From positions 1 to 36,240 of the forward strand of contig SVGJ01000023.1 of NCBI GenBank assembly GCA_015056415.1: 36,240 nucleotides of DNA, read 5' to 3'. The DNA is from Clostridiales bacterium. GTDB taxonomy: Bacteria > Bacillota > Clostridia > Christensenellales > Aristaeellaceae. The position numbers and the translations under genes were made by a program. Every line of letters begins with the position of its first letter. Within the stretch, counting starts at the first letter, position 1. Under the pieces are notes generated by a model. It was not told where the DNA came from, did no database searches, and saw only the letters and a list, made by a program, of their open reading frames with translations. Positions 25,850-33,603 of the stretch are shown one piece after another.

Positions 25850-26710
25850 TTACTTGTTGCCAAAGGCGTCCTGGTTCACATTGGGGCTGGAGCGCTTGCC
25901 GATGTTGGGCATGCGCCGTTCAATGGCGGCCAGGGAGATCTCGATATCCTCCTCGGCCTCCTCGGGATCGAAGCAGCCCACCGTCACCAGATCGCAGGGG
26001 CGGATGGTGTTCCACACGAAGTTCAGCCCCACAAAGGGTGTGGTGCGGCCCGCCGCCATGGGCTTGATGGTCATGACGGGCTTCTTTGCGTTGTGGATGA
26101 TCTGGTTGACCGTCTCCACCTCCACCTGCATCAGGAAGCCCATGGCATTGTAGATCTGGATGTAGGTCTGCACGTCGTACTCATTCTCGTCGGAATAGGT
26201 GACCAGCTCCGGCATATGGGCGGAGAGACCGGGGATCATGCCCTCCTGGCGGATCATGTCCAGGTAATCCGGCAGGCGGTCGATGATGTGCTTGTTCTTG
26301 TTCACCAGCTGCTCGGCGCTGGAGTGGTGCACCAGGCAGAAGGTGGCGCCGCAATCGCGGCTGCGGCGGATGGTGGCCTGCGCCTCCCGGCGGGCGGCCT
26401 CGTTATCGTCCACATTGATGATGGGCGTATCGATGACGATCAGCTTCTTGCCGGTCTTCTCCTGGGCATAGCGCACGGCCTCCTGCATGACGCGCTCCTG
26501 CTGCAGCGGGCCCATGATGGTATCCACGCCGCGGTCCAGGAAGGTCTTCAGCATGGGGAAGGCCTTCTCGCCATCGGAGAATTTGTTTGTGATCTGATGG
26601 TCGCTGGCGGGGCCGCGGTGGCTCCAGCCCAGCATCCAGTTGGTGCCGATGATCATGCGGGAAAGGGACACGCCCGCCACTTCTGTGCGGGGGAAAAGGA
26701 TCTCGCTCAT
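25850..26710 (-). CDS. Conserved protein of unknown function, probably a TIM-barrel
   Basis: 286 residues, no signal peptide or membrane segment, so cytoplasmic. I cannot name the family with confidence. The strand-helix alternation ('RMIIGTNWMLGW', 'RGVDTIMGP', 'KKLIVIDTPIIN', 'GATFCLVHHS', 'GMIPGLSAH', 'MGFLMQVEVE', 'KPVMTIKPMAAG', 'CDLVTVGC') follows the eight beta-alpha units of a TIM barrel, and the last ones recall aldo-keto-reductase-like proteins. It lies opposite the VOC/oxidoreductase pair and may share its pathway. The ATG at 26710 is eight bases after the GGAGG core (26719-26723). Its promoter is near consensus. Confidence 0.72.
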   Translation of the reverse strand: MSEILFPRTEVAGVSLSRMIIGTNWMLGWSHRGPASDHQITNKFSDGEKAFPMLKTFLDRGVDTIMGPLQQERVMQEAVRYAQEKTGKKLIVIDTPIINVDDNEAARREAQATIRRSRDCGATFCLVHHSSAEQLVNKNKHIIDRLPDYLDMIRQEGMIPGLSAHMPELVTYSDENEYDVQTYIQIYNAMGFLMQVEVETVNQIIHNAKKPVMTIKPMAAGRTTPFVGLNFVWNTIRPCDLVTVGCFDPEEAEEDIEISLAAIERRMPNIGKRSSPNVNQDAFGNK

Positions 26711-26750
26711 CAGAATGACCTCCGTATGCACTTGTGGTTTTGTTATTCTG

Positions 26751-26780
26751 ATTATAGAGGGCCAGCCTCCTGCCTGTCAA
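26751..26780 (-). promoter_or_regulatory. Sigma-A promoter of the TIM-barrel-like gene
   Basis: Minus strand: TTGACA (26775-26780), 18-bp spacer, TATAAT (26751-26756), about 40 bases before the ATG. The -35 sits only a few bases after the stop codon of the upstream gene. Confidence 0.8.
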
Positions 26781-26787
26781 GGGGTGA

Positions 26788-28317
26788 TCACCCGTTGCCG
26801 GGCCAGAAGTCGCTCTGACGCATATAGCCGCTCTTGTCCAGGTCAGGGAACCAGATGTGATACCATTCCTCCCCCACGATGCCTATGATGCAGAAGTTCT
26901 CCCCCTTCTCCACCGACCAGTCGCCGTCGGCGGGGAACTTGTCGTCCAGCATCCTGTCCTCCCGCCACACAAGGAAGTATTCCTTATCCTCCACATAGCT
27001 CAGGTCAGGGAAGGCAGCGTCCACCTCCCAGGCGTCCCTGCCAAAGGCCAGGTATTCTTTCATCATCCACCCGCTCATGCCGCCCACCCGGACGAAGGCC
27101 CATTCTCCGGCGGTGCGCAGTACCTCCACAGGGGTACCGTTGTAATACTTGCCAAAGGAGCGGGAGGACTTGTCATCACGGTAGCGCAGGTGCAATCGGT
27201 CGGCGGGATTGGGGTTGTTCACCACCGCCCAGCGGCTGGGATCAAGATGGGTCAGGGCCTCCTCCAGGCTGGCGGGCAGGGCGTTCCAGTCCGTGGAGCT
27301 GATGTCTGTCCACGGGTGGTCGCCCACATAGATGCGGCTGAACGCCCGCCCCGCCTCGCAGGAGATCCAGTTCCGGCCATAGAACAGAATATCCCCTTCA
27401 TCCGTCATCGGCCAGGTGTAGCGCACCGCCCAGGTTCCGTCGGCATAGGGGCTGACCCCGGCAGCAGAATGCATATTCACCGCAATGGCATCCCAGAAGT
27501 TCTCGAAGCCGTAATGGGTGTTTTCCGGCAGGGGCGAGGAGAAGTTGGTGACGGGCGCGCCATCATAGCAGGCGCTGGTCACCAGGCGCAGGGTGCCGTC
27601 CTTGTCCCGCATGAGCAGCTCAATGCCGTCCTCCTTGGCCGCGCCGGCCACGAAGGTATATTCCGGCGCGATCTCCCCGGCGCACAAGCGCAGGGCAGTC
27701 TCATTCAGCCAGCCATTATAGTACCACGAATCCTCCTGTACCGGCAGGATAGAAGCATCATAGGTTTGCAGGGTGTTATAGTCCCTCATCCACTTGGCGG
27801 GGATGGCGGCGCTTTCCTCCCGCCGGATGAGGTTCTCATTGAGGTCGCGATACTCCGTCACCCGCTTCAGCATATCGTTTTCCCAATAAAGGGAGGTCTC
27901 GATCAACTGGGTCTCGCCCTGCGCCATGCGGATGCACTCTACCTCTCCCCATTGCTTGGCGCCCCGGAAGCAGACGTAATGCCATGTCACATCAGCTTCC
28001 CCGTCCGGAATGCTCCAATACAGCGAAATATCCGTATCCATCGAGAGGCTGACCTCCGCGCCCGCAGGCAGCGCCCTGGGGTTGTCCACCACGACCTCCC
28101 ACTGACCGGTATGTCCCTCGGCCACGCAAAGAACGCGTTCCTCCCCCTTGCCCAGCACGGCTGCCGCCGCATTGCCCCACTGGTCGAAGTCCAGCATGGT
28201 ATAGTCCGGGTGCGCCGCCTGCAGCGCCTCCCTGGCCACATCCTCCGGATTGGGCACCGCGCAGGCCACGTTCCACAGGCAGCACAGCAGCATGAGTAAA
28301 AGCATCAGTCGTTTCAT
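26788..28317 (-). CDS. Secreted SH3-like domain protein of unknown function
   Basis: 509 residues. A signal peptide (MKRLMLLLMLLCCLWNVACA) predicts export; the Cys at its end has no good lipobox, so cleavage by ordinary signal peptidase is more likely. The middle part, rich in Trp, Tyr and acidic residues, is not recognised. Near residues 370-430 lies a bacterial SH3-like domain ('LHLRYRDDKSSRSFGKYYNGTPVEVL', 'WAFVRVGGMSGWMMKEYL'), and the last 60 residues ('GENFCIIGIVGEEWYHIWFPD...GYMRQSDF') look like a second one. Such domains bind peptidoglycan or wall polymers. ATG 28317 is eight bases after GGGAGG. No clear promoter was seen; it may depend on read-through from the lipoprotein gene. Confidence 0.75.
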   Translation of the reverse strand: MKRLMLLLMLLCCLWNVACAVPNPEDVAREALQAAHPDYTMLDFDQWGNAAAAVLGKGEERVLCVAEGHTGQWEVVVDNPRALPAGAEVSLSMDTDISLYWSIPDGEADVTWHYVCFRGAKQWGEVECIRMAQGETQLIETSLYWENDMLKRVTEYRDLNENLIRREESAAIPAKWMRDYNTLQTYDASILPVQEDSWYYNGWLNETALRLCAGEIAPEYTFVAGAAKEDGIELLMRDKDGTLRLVTSACYDGAPVTNFSSPLPENTHYGFENFWDAIAVNMHSAAGVSPYADGTWAVRYTWPMTDEGDILFYGRNWISCEAGRAFSRIYVGDHPWTDISSTDWNALPASLEEALTHLDPSRWAVVNNPNPADRLHLRYRDDKSSRSFGKYYNGTPVEVLRTAGEWAFVRVGGMSGWMMKEYLAFGRDAWEVDAAFPDLSYVEDKEYFLVWREDRMLDDKFPADGDWSVEKGENFCIIGIVGEEWYHIWFPDLDKSGYMRQSDFWPGNG

Positions 28318-28381
28318 CAGGGCTTCCTCCCTTGGCAATCTCTGCCTATTCAACGAATCTCACCGCCTGTTTCCTGCAAGG

Positions 28382-28406
28382 AAAAAAAGGACGCTTTCGC
28401 GTCCTT
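28382..28406 (-). terminator. Terminator of the peptidoglycan-binding lipoprotein gene
   Basis: Minus strand: 8-bp stem (28399-28406 with 28387-28394) closed by a GAAA tetraloop and followed by a seven-T tract (28382-28388). It lies 12 bases after the stop codon; flanking GCAAGGAAA/TTTCCTTGC sequence can extend the stem. Confidence 0.87.
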
Positions 28407-28418
28407 CTTTCCTTGCCC

Positions 28419-30299
28419 TTAATCGCTGGGCTTGGCGTTGTTGGAATAGAGCTTCTGCAGAGTCTGATTGCCGGCCACGCCGTCGGCGCCGATGCCGTTC
28501 TTCCTCTGGAAGGCCTTCACGGCGGCGGTGGTGGAATCATCGTACACGCCGGTGACCTCAGCCAGATAGCCCAGCTGCACCAGGGCCTCCTGCAGCTCGA
28601 TAACGGCGCTGCCCTTGCTGCCGGGGCGCAGGGTGTCGAACTCGGTGGTGGCGGAGGTGGCAGCCTTGGCAGAGGAGGAGTACAGCTTCTGCTGGGTCTT
28701 GTTGCCGGCCACACCGTCCACGGGGCTCAGGTTGTTCTGGATCTGGAAAGCACGGACGGCGTCCTTGGTGGTCTGGCCGTAATCGCCGTCGATCTTGCCG
28801 TCGTAATAGCCCAGCTCGTAGAGGGTATGCTGCAGATTGCGCACGGCGGAGCCGCTGTCGCCCTCCCGCAGGGTGGAATAGGAGATGGAGGTGCCGGTGC
28901 CATACAGCACACGCTGGGTGGCGGGGCCTGCCTTGCCGTCCACGGTCAGGTCATTCTGACGCTGGAAGGCCATCACCGCACTCACGGTTCCGGAGCCATA
29001 GCTGCCGTCCACCGTACCGGAATAGTAGCCCATATTCTTGAGGGCCTTCTGCAGCTTGCGCACCGCGTCGCCCTCAGAGCCCTCCTCCAGCACCACATAG
29101 CCGGTGGAGGAGATATTGCTGGTGTCCTGATCGTTGACCTCGCTCTCCTTGACCAGGTCTTCCTCGAAGAGCTTGTTCATCGTTGCCGTGCCGGCCTTGC
29201 CATCGGCCTTCAGGCCGTTGTTGCGCTGGAAGGCGATCACCGCCGTCTTGGTGCCGGAGCCAAAGTCGCCATCCACGGTGCCGGAGTAGTAGTTCAGCTC
29301 CTTCAGGCGCTTCTGCAGGGCTCGCACGCCGCTGCCGTTCATGCCCTCCTCAAGGGTCTGGCCCACCACGGAGGCCACGGTGGAAGCCTTCTTCGCGCTG
29401 GAGGAATACAGCTTCTGCAGGGTATCGGGGCCCGCCACGCCGTCGGCCCACAGGCCCATACGATCCTGGAAGGCCTTCACGGCCGCCTGGGTAGCTCCGC
29501 CATAGGAGCCATCGGCCGTACCGGCCAGGTAGCCCAGGGAGATCAGCCGCTGCTGCAGCGTCTTGACCTTGCTGCCGGAGGAGCCGATCTCCAGATAGAC
29601 GTTATCCACCTTGGGGGTGTTGGTGGGCCGGGGGGAATTGGTCACGGTGGGCTTCTTGGGCGTGTTGGTGGGCTTCTGCGTCACCACGGCAATGCTGTTG
29701 CCATTGTTGGGCACAGCATTGTTGCTGTTCAGTTTGGAAAGGGTCTGGCTGCCCACCTTGCCATCGGCAGTCAGGCCGTTGGCCTTCTGGAAGGCGATGA
29801 CAGCCGCCTCGGTAGCGTCGCCAAAGTCGCCGTCGGCCGAGCCGGAAAGATAGCCCAGCTCCTTCAAGCGGCTCTGCACCTGGCGCACCTCAGCGCCGGA
29901 GGCGCCCTTCTTCAGGCTGGTGGTCAGGGCAGGCGTGGGCGTGGCGGGCTGGGGAGTATTGGTAGGCTGCTGCGTCACCACGACAATGGCCCCGCCGTTG
30001 CCGTTGGGGTTGGGGGTAGGCGTCGATACATTGGTACCCCAGTCGTCCCAGTTGATGGTGGGCTGGCCGGGAACATTCGCGGGCTCCTTGGTGGGCGCCT
30101 GGGTAGGAACCTGGGTGTCCGTGGGAAGGGGATCAAAGGTGGGGAAAGGGATGTTATTGCTGCCCACCGTCATGTTCGTGGTGCCGGCGGAGATCTCATC
30201 CGGCGGGATATAGCAGCCGGACAGGGTCAGGCACAGGGCGATGGCTCCCGCCAGGGCCAGACCTTTGCCAACACGCTTTCCGTTGAATTCAAACTTCAT
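28419..30299 (-). CDS. Lipoprotein with six peptidoglycan-binding domains
   Basis: 626 residues. The lipobox LSGC (Cys29) after a hydrophobic stretch marks a membrane lipoprotein. A Pro/Thr-rich, disordered region (about 50-128) leads to six copies of the PG_binding_1 domain at about 129-192, 236-300, 316-379, 404-467, 477-541 and 557-621. Each has the pattern 'L..G..G..V..LQ..L..LGY..G..DG.(F/Y)G..T..AV.AFQ...GL..DG..G..T...L'. A second Pro/Thr linker lies between domains 1 and 2. No catalytic domain is present, so a structural tether between membrane and wall is most likely. The ATG at 30299 is the start that places the lipobox correctly; GGGAGG lies ten bases before it. Confidence 0.93.
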   Translation of the reverse strand: MKFEFNGKRVGKGLALAGAIALCLTLSGCYIPPDEISAGTTNMTVGSNNIPFPTFDPLPTDTQVPTQAPTKEPANVPGQPTINWDDWGTNVSTPTPNPNGNGGAIVVVTQQPTNTPQPATPTPALTTSLKKGASGAEVRQVQSRLKELGYLSGSADGDFGDATEAAVIAFQKANGLTADGKVGSQTLSKLNSNNAVPNNGNSIAVVTQKPTNTPKKPTVTNSPRPTNTPKVDNVYLEIGSSGSKVKTLQQRLISLGYLAGTADGSYGGATQAAVKAFQDRMGLWADGVAGPDTLQKLYSSSAKKASTVASVVGQTLEEGMNGSGVRALQKRLKELNYYSGTVDGDFGSGTKTAVIAFQRNNGLKADGKAGTATMNKLFEEDLVKESEVNDQDTSNISSTGYVVLEEGSEGDAVRKLQKALKNMGYYSGTVDGSYGSGTVSAVMAFQRQNDLTVDGKAGPATQRVLYGTGTSISYSTLREGDSGSAVRNLQHTLYELGYYDGKIDGDYGQTTKDAVRAFQIQNNLSPVDGVAGNKTQQKLYSSSAKAATSATTEFDTLRPGSKGSAVIELQEALVQLGYLAEVTGVYDDSTTAAVKAFQRKNGIGADGVAGNQTLQKLYSNNAKPSD

Positions 30300-30344
30300 A
30301 TGCTCAAAACCTCCCATGGGTGAAACTACAAAGGGTACCTTCTT

Positions 30345-30374
30345 ATTGTACATTGAAACCACCCCACATGGCAA
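30345..30374 (-). promoter_or_regulatory. Promoter of the peptidoglycan-binding lipoprotein
   Basis: Minus strand: TTGCCA (30369-30374), 18-bp spacer, TACAAT (30345-30350). Confidence 0.6.
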
Positions 30375-30444
30375 GCGCTAAATTGCACCTTTTCTGACAA
30401 GCCGTGTCGCCGCGGGGCTGTTTACATCTATTACAACGGAAATT

Positions 30445-30526
30445 CCAGCCGGATTCTTCCCGCCGGAAGCAGGAAAATCACTTTCCCCGGCGAAATCTTA
30501 CGGGAAGCGCCCGTAAGGTGCGCTGG
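30445..30526 (+). promoter_or_regulatory. Possible three-way-junction RNA leader upstream of the Mrp ATPase
   Basis: Three helices can form together. The closing helix is CCAGC (30445-30449) with GCTGG (30522-30526). A first arm pairs CGCCGG (30461-30466) with CCGGCG (30487-30492) and, after a five-base bulge, GGAAA (30472-30476) with TTTCC (30482-30486). A second arm pairs CTTACGGG (30497-30504) with CCCGTAAG (30510-30517). The element ends 13 bases before the ribosome binding site. I do not recognise a known riboswitch class, and no clear promoter was found for this gene. Confidence 0.4.
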
Positions 30527-30551
30527 CAAAATATGTCCGAGGTGAATTTCA

Positions 30552-31391
30552 ATGTCTGAATGCACGCACGATTGTTCTACCTGCCAGAACAAGTGCTCCT
30601 CCGCCAAGCCTGAGAGCCTGCTGGCTCCCCAGAATCCTGGCAGCAATGTGAAAAAGGTCATCGGCGTGGTCTCCGGCAAGGGCGGCGTGGGCAAGAGCCT
30701 GGTCACCGGCCTGCTGGCTACCCTGACCGCCCGCAACGGCCACACCGCCGCCATCCTGGACGCCGACATCACCGGCCCCTCCATCCCGAAGATGTTCGGT
30801 GTGAAGGAAAAGGCCATGGGCTGCGACCAGGGCATCATCCCCGCCGAGACCAAGACCGGCATCCGCCTGATGAGCGTGAACCTCCTGCTGGAAAACGACA
30901 CCGACCCCGTCATCTGGCGCGGCAGCCTGATCGCCGGCACGGTGAAGCAGTTCTGGACCGACGTGATCTGGGGCGATGTGGACTTCATGTTCGTGGATAT
31001 GCCTCCGGGAACCGGCGACGTGCCGCTGACGGTTTTCCAGTCCCTGCCTGTGGATGGCATCATCATCGTGGCCAGCCCCCAGGAGCTGGTGGGCATGATC
31101 GTCGAAAAGGCCGTGAACATGGCCAAGATGATGAACGTGCCGGTGCTGGGCCTGGTGGAGAACATGTCCTACATCAAGTGCCCCGACTGCGACAAGAAGA
31201 TCTACCCCTTCGGCGAGGGCAAGACCATCGAGGTGGCCCAGGCTCACAGCATTCCGCTGCTGGCCCAGCTGCCCATCGAGCCCACCCTGGCCAAGGCCTG
31301 CGACTCCGGCCTCATCGAGCTGTTCAACGAGAACTGGCTGGACGGCGCCGTGGCCGTGGTGGAGAACTGCCCCGTTCTGAAGCACGAATAA
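30552..31391 (+). CDS. Mrp/NBP35 family iron-sulfur cluster carrier ATPase
   Basis: 279 residues. The deviant Walker A GKGGVGKS (42-49), 'ILDADITGPSIPKMFG' and 'FMFVDMPPGTGD' identify the Mrp/NBP35 P-loop ATPase family, which carries and transfers [4Fe-4S] clusters. The conserved CPDC pair is at Cys210/Cys213. In addition the N-terminus has four Cys (4, 8, 11, 15; CTHDCSTCQNKC), an arrangement resembling the extra N-terminal cluster of NBP35-type proteins. It probably supplies clusters to enzymes such as the ferredoxin-dependent oxidoreductase; that link is inference. GAGGTG lies before the ATG; it is a single gene between the leader and the terminator at 31394-31429. Confidence 0.93.
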   Translation: MSECTHDCSTCQNKCSSAKPESLLAPQNPGSNVKKVIGVVSGKGGVGKSLVTGLLATLTARNGHTAAILDADITGPSIPKMFGVKEKAMGCDQGIIPAETKTGIRLMSVNLLLENDTDPVIWRGSLIAGTVKQFWTDVIWGDVDFMFVDMPPGTGDVPLTVFQSLPVDGIIIVASPQELVGMIVEKAVNMAKMMNVPVLGLVENMSYIKCPDCDKKIYPFGEGKTIEVAQAHSIPLLAQLPIEPTLAKACDSGLIELFNENWLDGAVAVVENCPVLKHE

Positions 31392-31393
31392 CA

Positions 31394-31429
31394 AAAAACT
31401 CCGCAGTTTCAACAGGCTGCGGAGTTTTT
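31394..31429. terminator. Bidirectional terminator overlapping the GNAT stop codon
   Basis: AAAAACTCCGCAG (31394-31406) pairs with CTGCGGAGTTTTT (31417-31429) around a ten-base loop. The A and T ends give a U-tract in both directions. The stop codon of the convergent GNAT gene (31428-31430) begins inside the right arm. Confidence 0.87.
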
Positions 31430-31922
31430 ATGTGCTCTTTTGCCGGAGAATGCCCTCATACAGGCCATCGACGCAGCTCCCCGCGGGCACAAAGCCCAGG
31501 CGCTCGTAGTAGGCGTTCAATACGGGGCTATCGGTGGCGCAATCCAGCCGCAGAAACGCCTTGCCCCGGCGCCGCGCCAGCTCATAGCATTCCGCCAGCA
31601 TGATCTCCCCCACGCCCCGGGCCTCCAGTGCTGTGGTCAGGTGGTGAACATAATACGCCGGCGCGGCATCGCCATGCCAGCGCTCATCCTCTTCCCAGAG
31701 CACCGCCACCGCCACGATGGGGCCGTCCTCCTGCCGGAGCACATACAGGCAGCCCATATCCACCGCCCGCTCATAATGCGCCGGAGGGTAGCAGCCCCAG
31801 TAGTCCGTCACGTTCCACTGGCGGATGCCCTTTTCATCCATCCAGGCGATCCGCCGGCTGATCAGCTCATACACCCGGGGCAGATCCCCTCGGGTCCCCC
31901 GCTGAAAATGATGCGCCATCAT
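31428..31922 (-). CDS. GNAT family N-acetyltransferase
   Basis: 164 residues, typical for the family. The acetyl-CoA-binding region is 'YYVHHLTTALEARGVGEIMLAECYELARRRG', with a variant of the R/QxxGxG/A loop (ARGVGE), followed by 'LRLDCATDSPVLNAYYERLGFVPAG', the usual C-terminal motif. The substrate is unknown. Its ATG overlaps the MarR stop codon (ATGA), so it is translationally coupled to the regulator. It is the last gene of the operon starting with the glycosyltransferase. Confidence 0.88.
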   Translation of the reverse strand: MMAHHFQRGTRGDLPRVYELISRRIAWMDEKGIRQWNVTDYWGCYPPAHYERAVDMGCLYVLRQEDGPIVAVAVLWEEDERWHGDAAPAYYVHHLTTALEARGVGEIMLAECYELARRRGKAFLRLDCATDSPVLNAYYERLGFVPAGSCVDGLYEGILRQKST

Positions 31923-32356
31923 GCTTCTTCCTTCACGGCGTTATCGATCATCTTTTCCATGACACGCCTGGCAATGTCCCTTTCCTCATCGGAAAGGCCG
32001 CGGGTCAGCACGTCCACAAAGCGCTTCTGGGAGGCTTGTCCCGCCTTCAGCACAGGCCTGGCGGCGTCAGTCAGCAAAAGATGCACCTTGCGCCGGTTGC
32101 CCTGATCCCTTTCCTGGGTGATGTAGCCCATTTCCGTCAGGTGGTCCACCGCCTTGGACACATGGGATTTGGTCAGCTGGCACAGCTGCACCATGTCAGA
32201 GGCCGTGTCGCAGCCCGGGTTATTCCCCAGGAAGAGCACCACGTCGACCTCCATGCCGGTGAGCTGCCACTTTTCCATCACACCGGCCATTTCCTGGGCG
32301 TAGCGCCGCTTCAGGGCGGAGCGGATCGTGAGCAGGGGATGTTTCACACAAGCCAC
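31919..32356 (-). CDS. MarR family transcriptional regulator
   Basis: 145 residues, the usual MarR length. The winged helix is seen in 'CDTASDMVQLCQLTKSHVSKAVDHLTEMGYI' (recognition helix around TKSHVSKAVDHL) and the wing 'QERDQGNRRKVHLLLTDAA'. Dimerisation helices flank it on both sides. The start is GTG at 32356, nine bases after AAAGGA; no better ATG is available. The gene lies between the ThrE exporter pair and the GNAT gene, so it may sense the exported compound and repress its own operon. No operator palindrome was identified. Confidence 0.9.
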   Translation of the reverse strand: MACVKHPLLTIRSALKRRYAQEMAGVMEKWQLTGMEVDVVLFLGNNPGCDTASDMVQLCQLTKSHVSKAVDHLTEMGYITQERDQGNRRKVHLLLTDAARPVLKAGQASQKRFVDVLTRGLSDEERDIARRVMEKMIDNAVKEEA

Positions 32357-32362
32357 AGGATA

Positions 32363-32815
32363 TCATCCTTTCGCGGCCCAGGGCCGGGTCACGGCAGTGC
32401 GGAACACAAGGCTCCCCACGCCCACGCCCAGGGCGATCATCATAATGTCGATCATGGCGGTCACGCCGGCCTGCAGGCCCATGGCGTTGCGCCCTGCGCC
32501 CAGGTGCTCCATGCACCGGTACAGCCCAAGGCCCGGCACCAGCGAAACAATGGACAGCGTGAGAAAGATCGTGGCGATCATCTTCATCCGCCGCGCGCAG
32601 AGCTGCGCCAGCAGCGAGCCTATCAGCGCCGCGATGAACATGGCCGCCGCCTCCGGGCTGCCCAGCTCCAGCAGCGCGATGTAGAGCGTGTAGCTCACGC
32701 CGCCGATGATACTGGCCGGGATCCAGGCTTTTCTTGGGGCGTGCAGCAGCAGCGCGAAGCCCCAGGTACCCAGCAGGCTGGTCACATAGGTGCGGATCAG
32801 TTCAGCAGCGATCAT
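32363..32815 (-). CDS. Threonine/serine exporter family protein, small subunit (ThrE_2 / DUF3815)
   Basis: 150 residues with about five membrane segments. 'GFALLLHAPRKAWIPASIIGGVSYTLY' and the C-terminal 'LVPGLGLYRCMEHL' are the landmarks of the ThrE_2 (YjjB-like) half-protein. Members pair with the larger ThrE_1 subunit to export small organic acids or amino acids such as threonine, serine or succinate. The start codon overlaps the stop of the partner gene (ATGA at 32812-32815), so the two are made together. The substrate is not determined by sequence. Confidence 0.9.
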   Translation of the reverse strand: MIAAELIRTYVTSLLGTWGFALLLHAPRKAWIPASIIGGVSYTLYIALLELGSPEAAAMFIAALIGSLLAQLCARRMKMIATIFLTLSIVSLVPGLGLYRCMEHLGAGRNAMGLQAGVTAMIDIMMIALGVGVGSLVFRTAVTRPWAAKG

Positions 32816-33591
32816 ACCGGCGCACCTCCCATCAGGCTCATCACAGCCGAGGCCACCAGCGCGCCGCCGGCTACCAGCACCGCCGTGAGCACGGCGGAAA
32901 GGCCGTGGGACAGGCCGGAGACCATATCGCCCCTGAGGGCGTCCTGCACAGCGTTGGTCATGGCCAGGCCGGGGAGCAGGGGCATCAGCGCGCCGGCAAC
33001 GATAAGCTCCACCGCGCCCATGCCCGTCAAACGATGAAACAGCATCGGCAGCAGCGCCGAAAACAGGCTTCCCAGCAGGGTGGAAACCACATCCCGCAGA
33101 TTGAGGCGCTCCAGCACATGGGTGAGCACCTCCACCAGCGCCGCCACGCTTCCGCTGATGAGCATATCCACCACGCTTCCGCCGAACATTCCCGCGAAGC
33201 CCGCGGCCGAGGCAGCCGCGGCCAGGATCAGCATGGGTCTGCTGACGTGTGAGGGCTTCCCGGCGATCTCCCGCAGGCGGGCGAGGGCCTCCTCGCAGGA
33301 AAGCTCTCCCTTTTCCACCTGGCGGGAAACGGCGTTCACCGCGTCCACACGGCTCAGGTGGCGGCTGCCCTTGCGCACCCGGGTGACCGAGGTCTCGTTA
33401 TCGCCGTCCTGCCGGCAGTAGCTGATGAACAGCCCGCTGGGCACGGCAAAGCTTTCCACCCGCTCCAGCCCGAAGGCCTTGCCCATGCGGGTGATGGTCT
33501 CCTCAACGCGATAGGTCTCGCCGCCGTTTTCCATGATGAGCCGGCCTGCCAGCTGCAGCGGCTCCATATAGCGGCTCTCTCCCACAGGCAT
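32812..33591 (-). CDS. Threonine/serine exporter family protein, large subunit (ThrE_1 / DUF1212)
   Basis: 259 residues. The N-terminal cytoplasmic part contains the family hallmarks 'GRLIMENGGETYRVEETITRM' and 'ESFAVPSGLFIS', followed from about residue 117 by five membrane segments with 'VAGALMPLLPGLAMTNAVQDALRGD'. This is the YjjP-like half of the split ThrE exporter. It overlaps the ThrE_2 gene by four bases and follows the glycosyltransferase by 12. GAGGAG precedes the ATG at 33591. Confidence 0.92.
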   Translation of the reverse strand: MPVGESRYMEPLQLAGRLIMENGGETYRVEETITRMGKAFGLERVESFAVPSGLFISYCRQDGDNETSVTRVRKGSRHLSRVDAVNAVSRQVEKGELSCEEALARLREIAGKPSHVSRPMLILAAAASAAGFAGMFGGSVVDMLISGSVAALVEVLTHVLERLNLRDVVSTLLGSLFSALLPMLFHRLTGMGAVELIVAGALMPLLPGLAMTNAVQDALRGDMVSGLSHGLSAVLTAVLVAGGALVASAVMSLMGGAPV

Positions 33592-33603
33592 GGTTTTCTC
33601 TCC

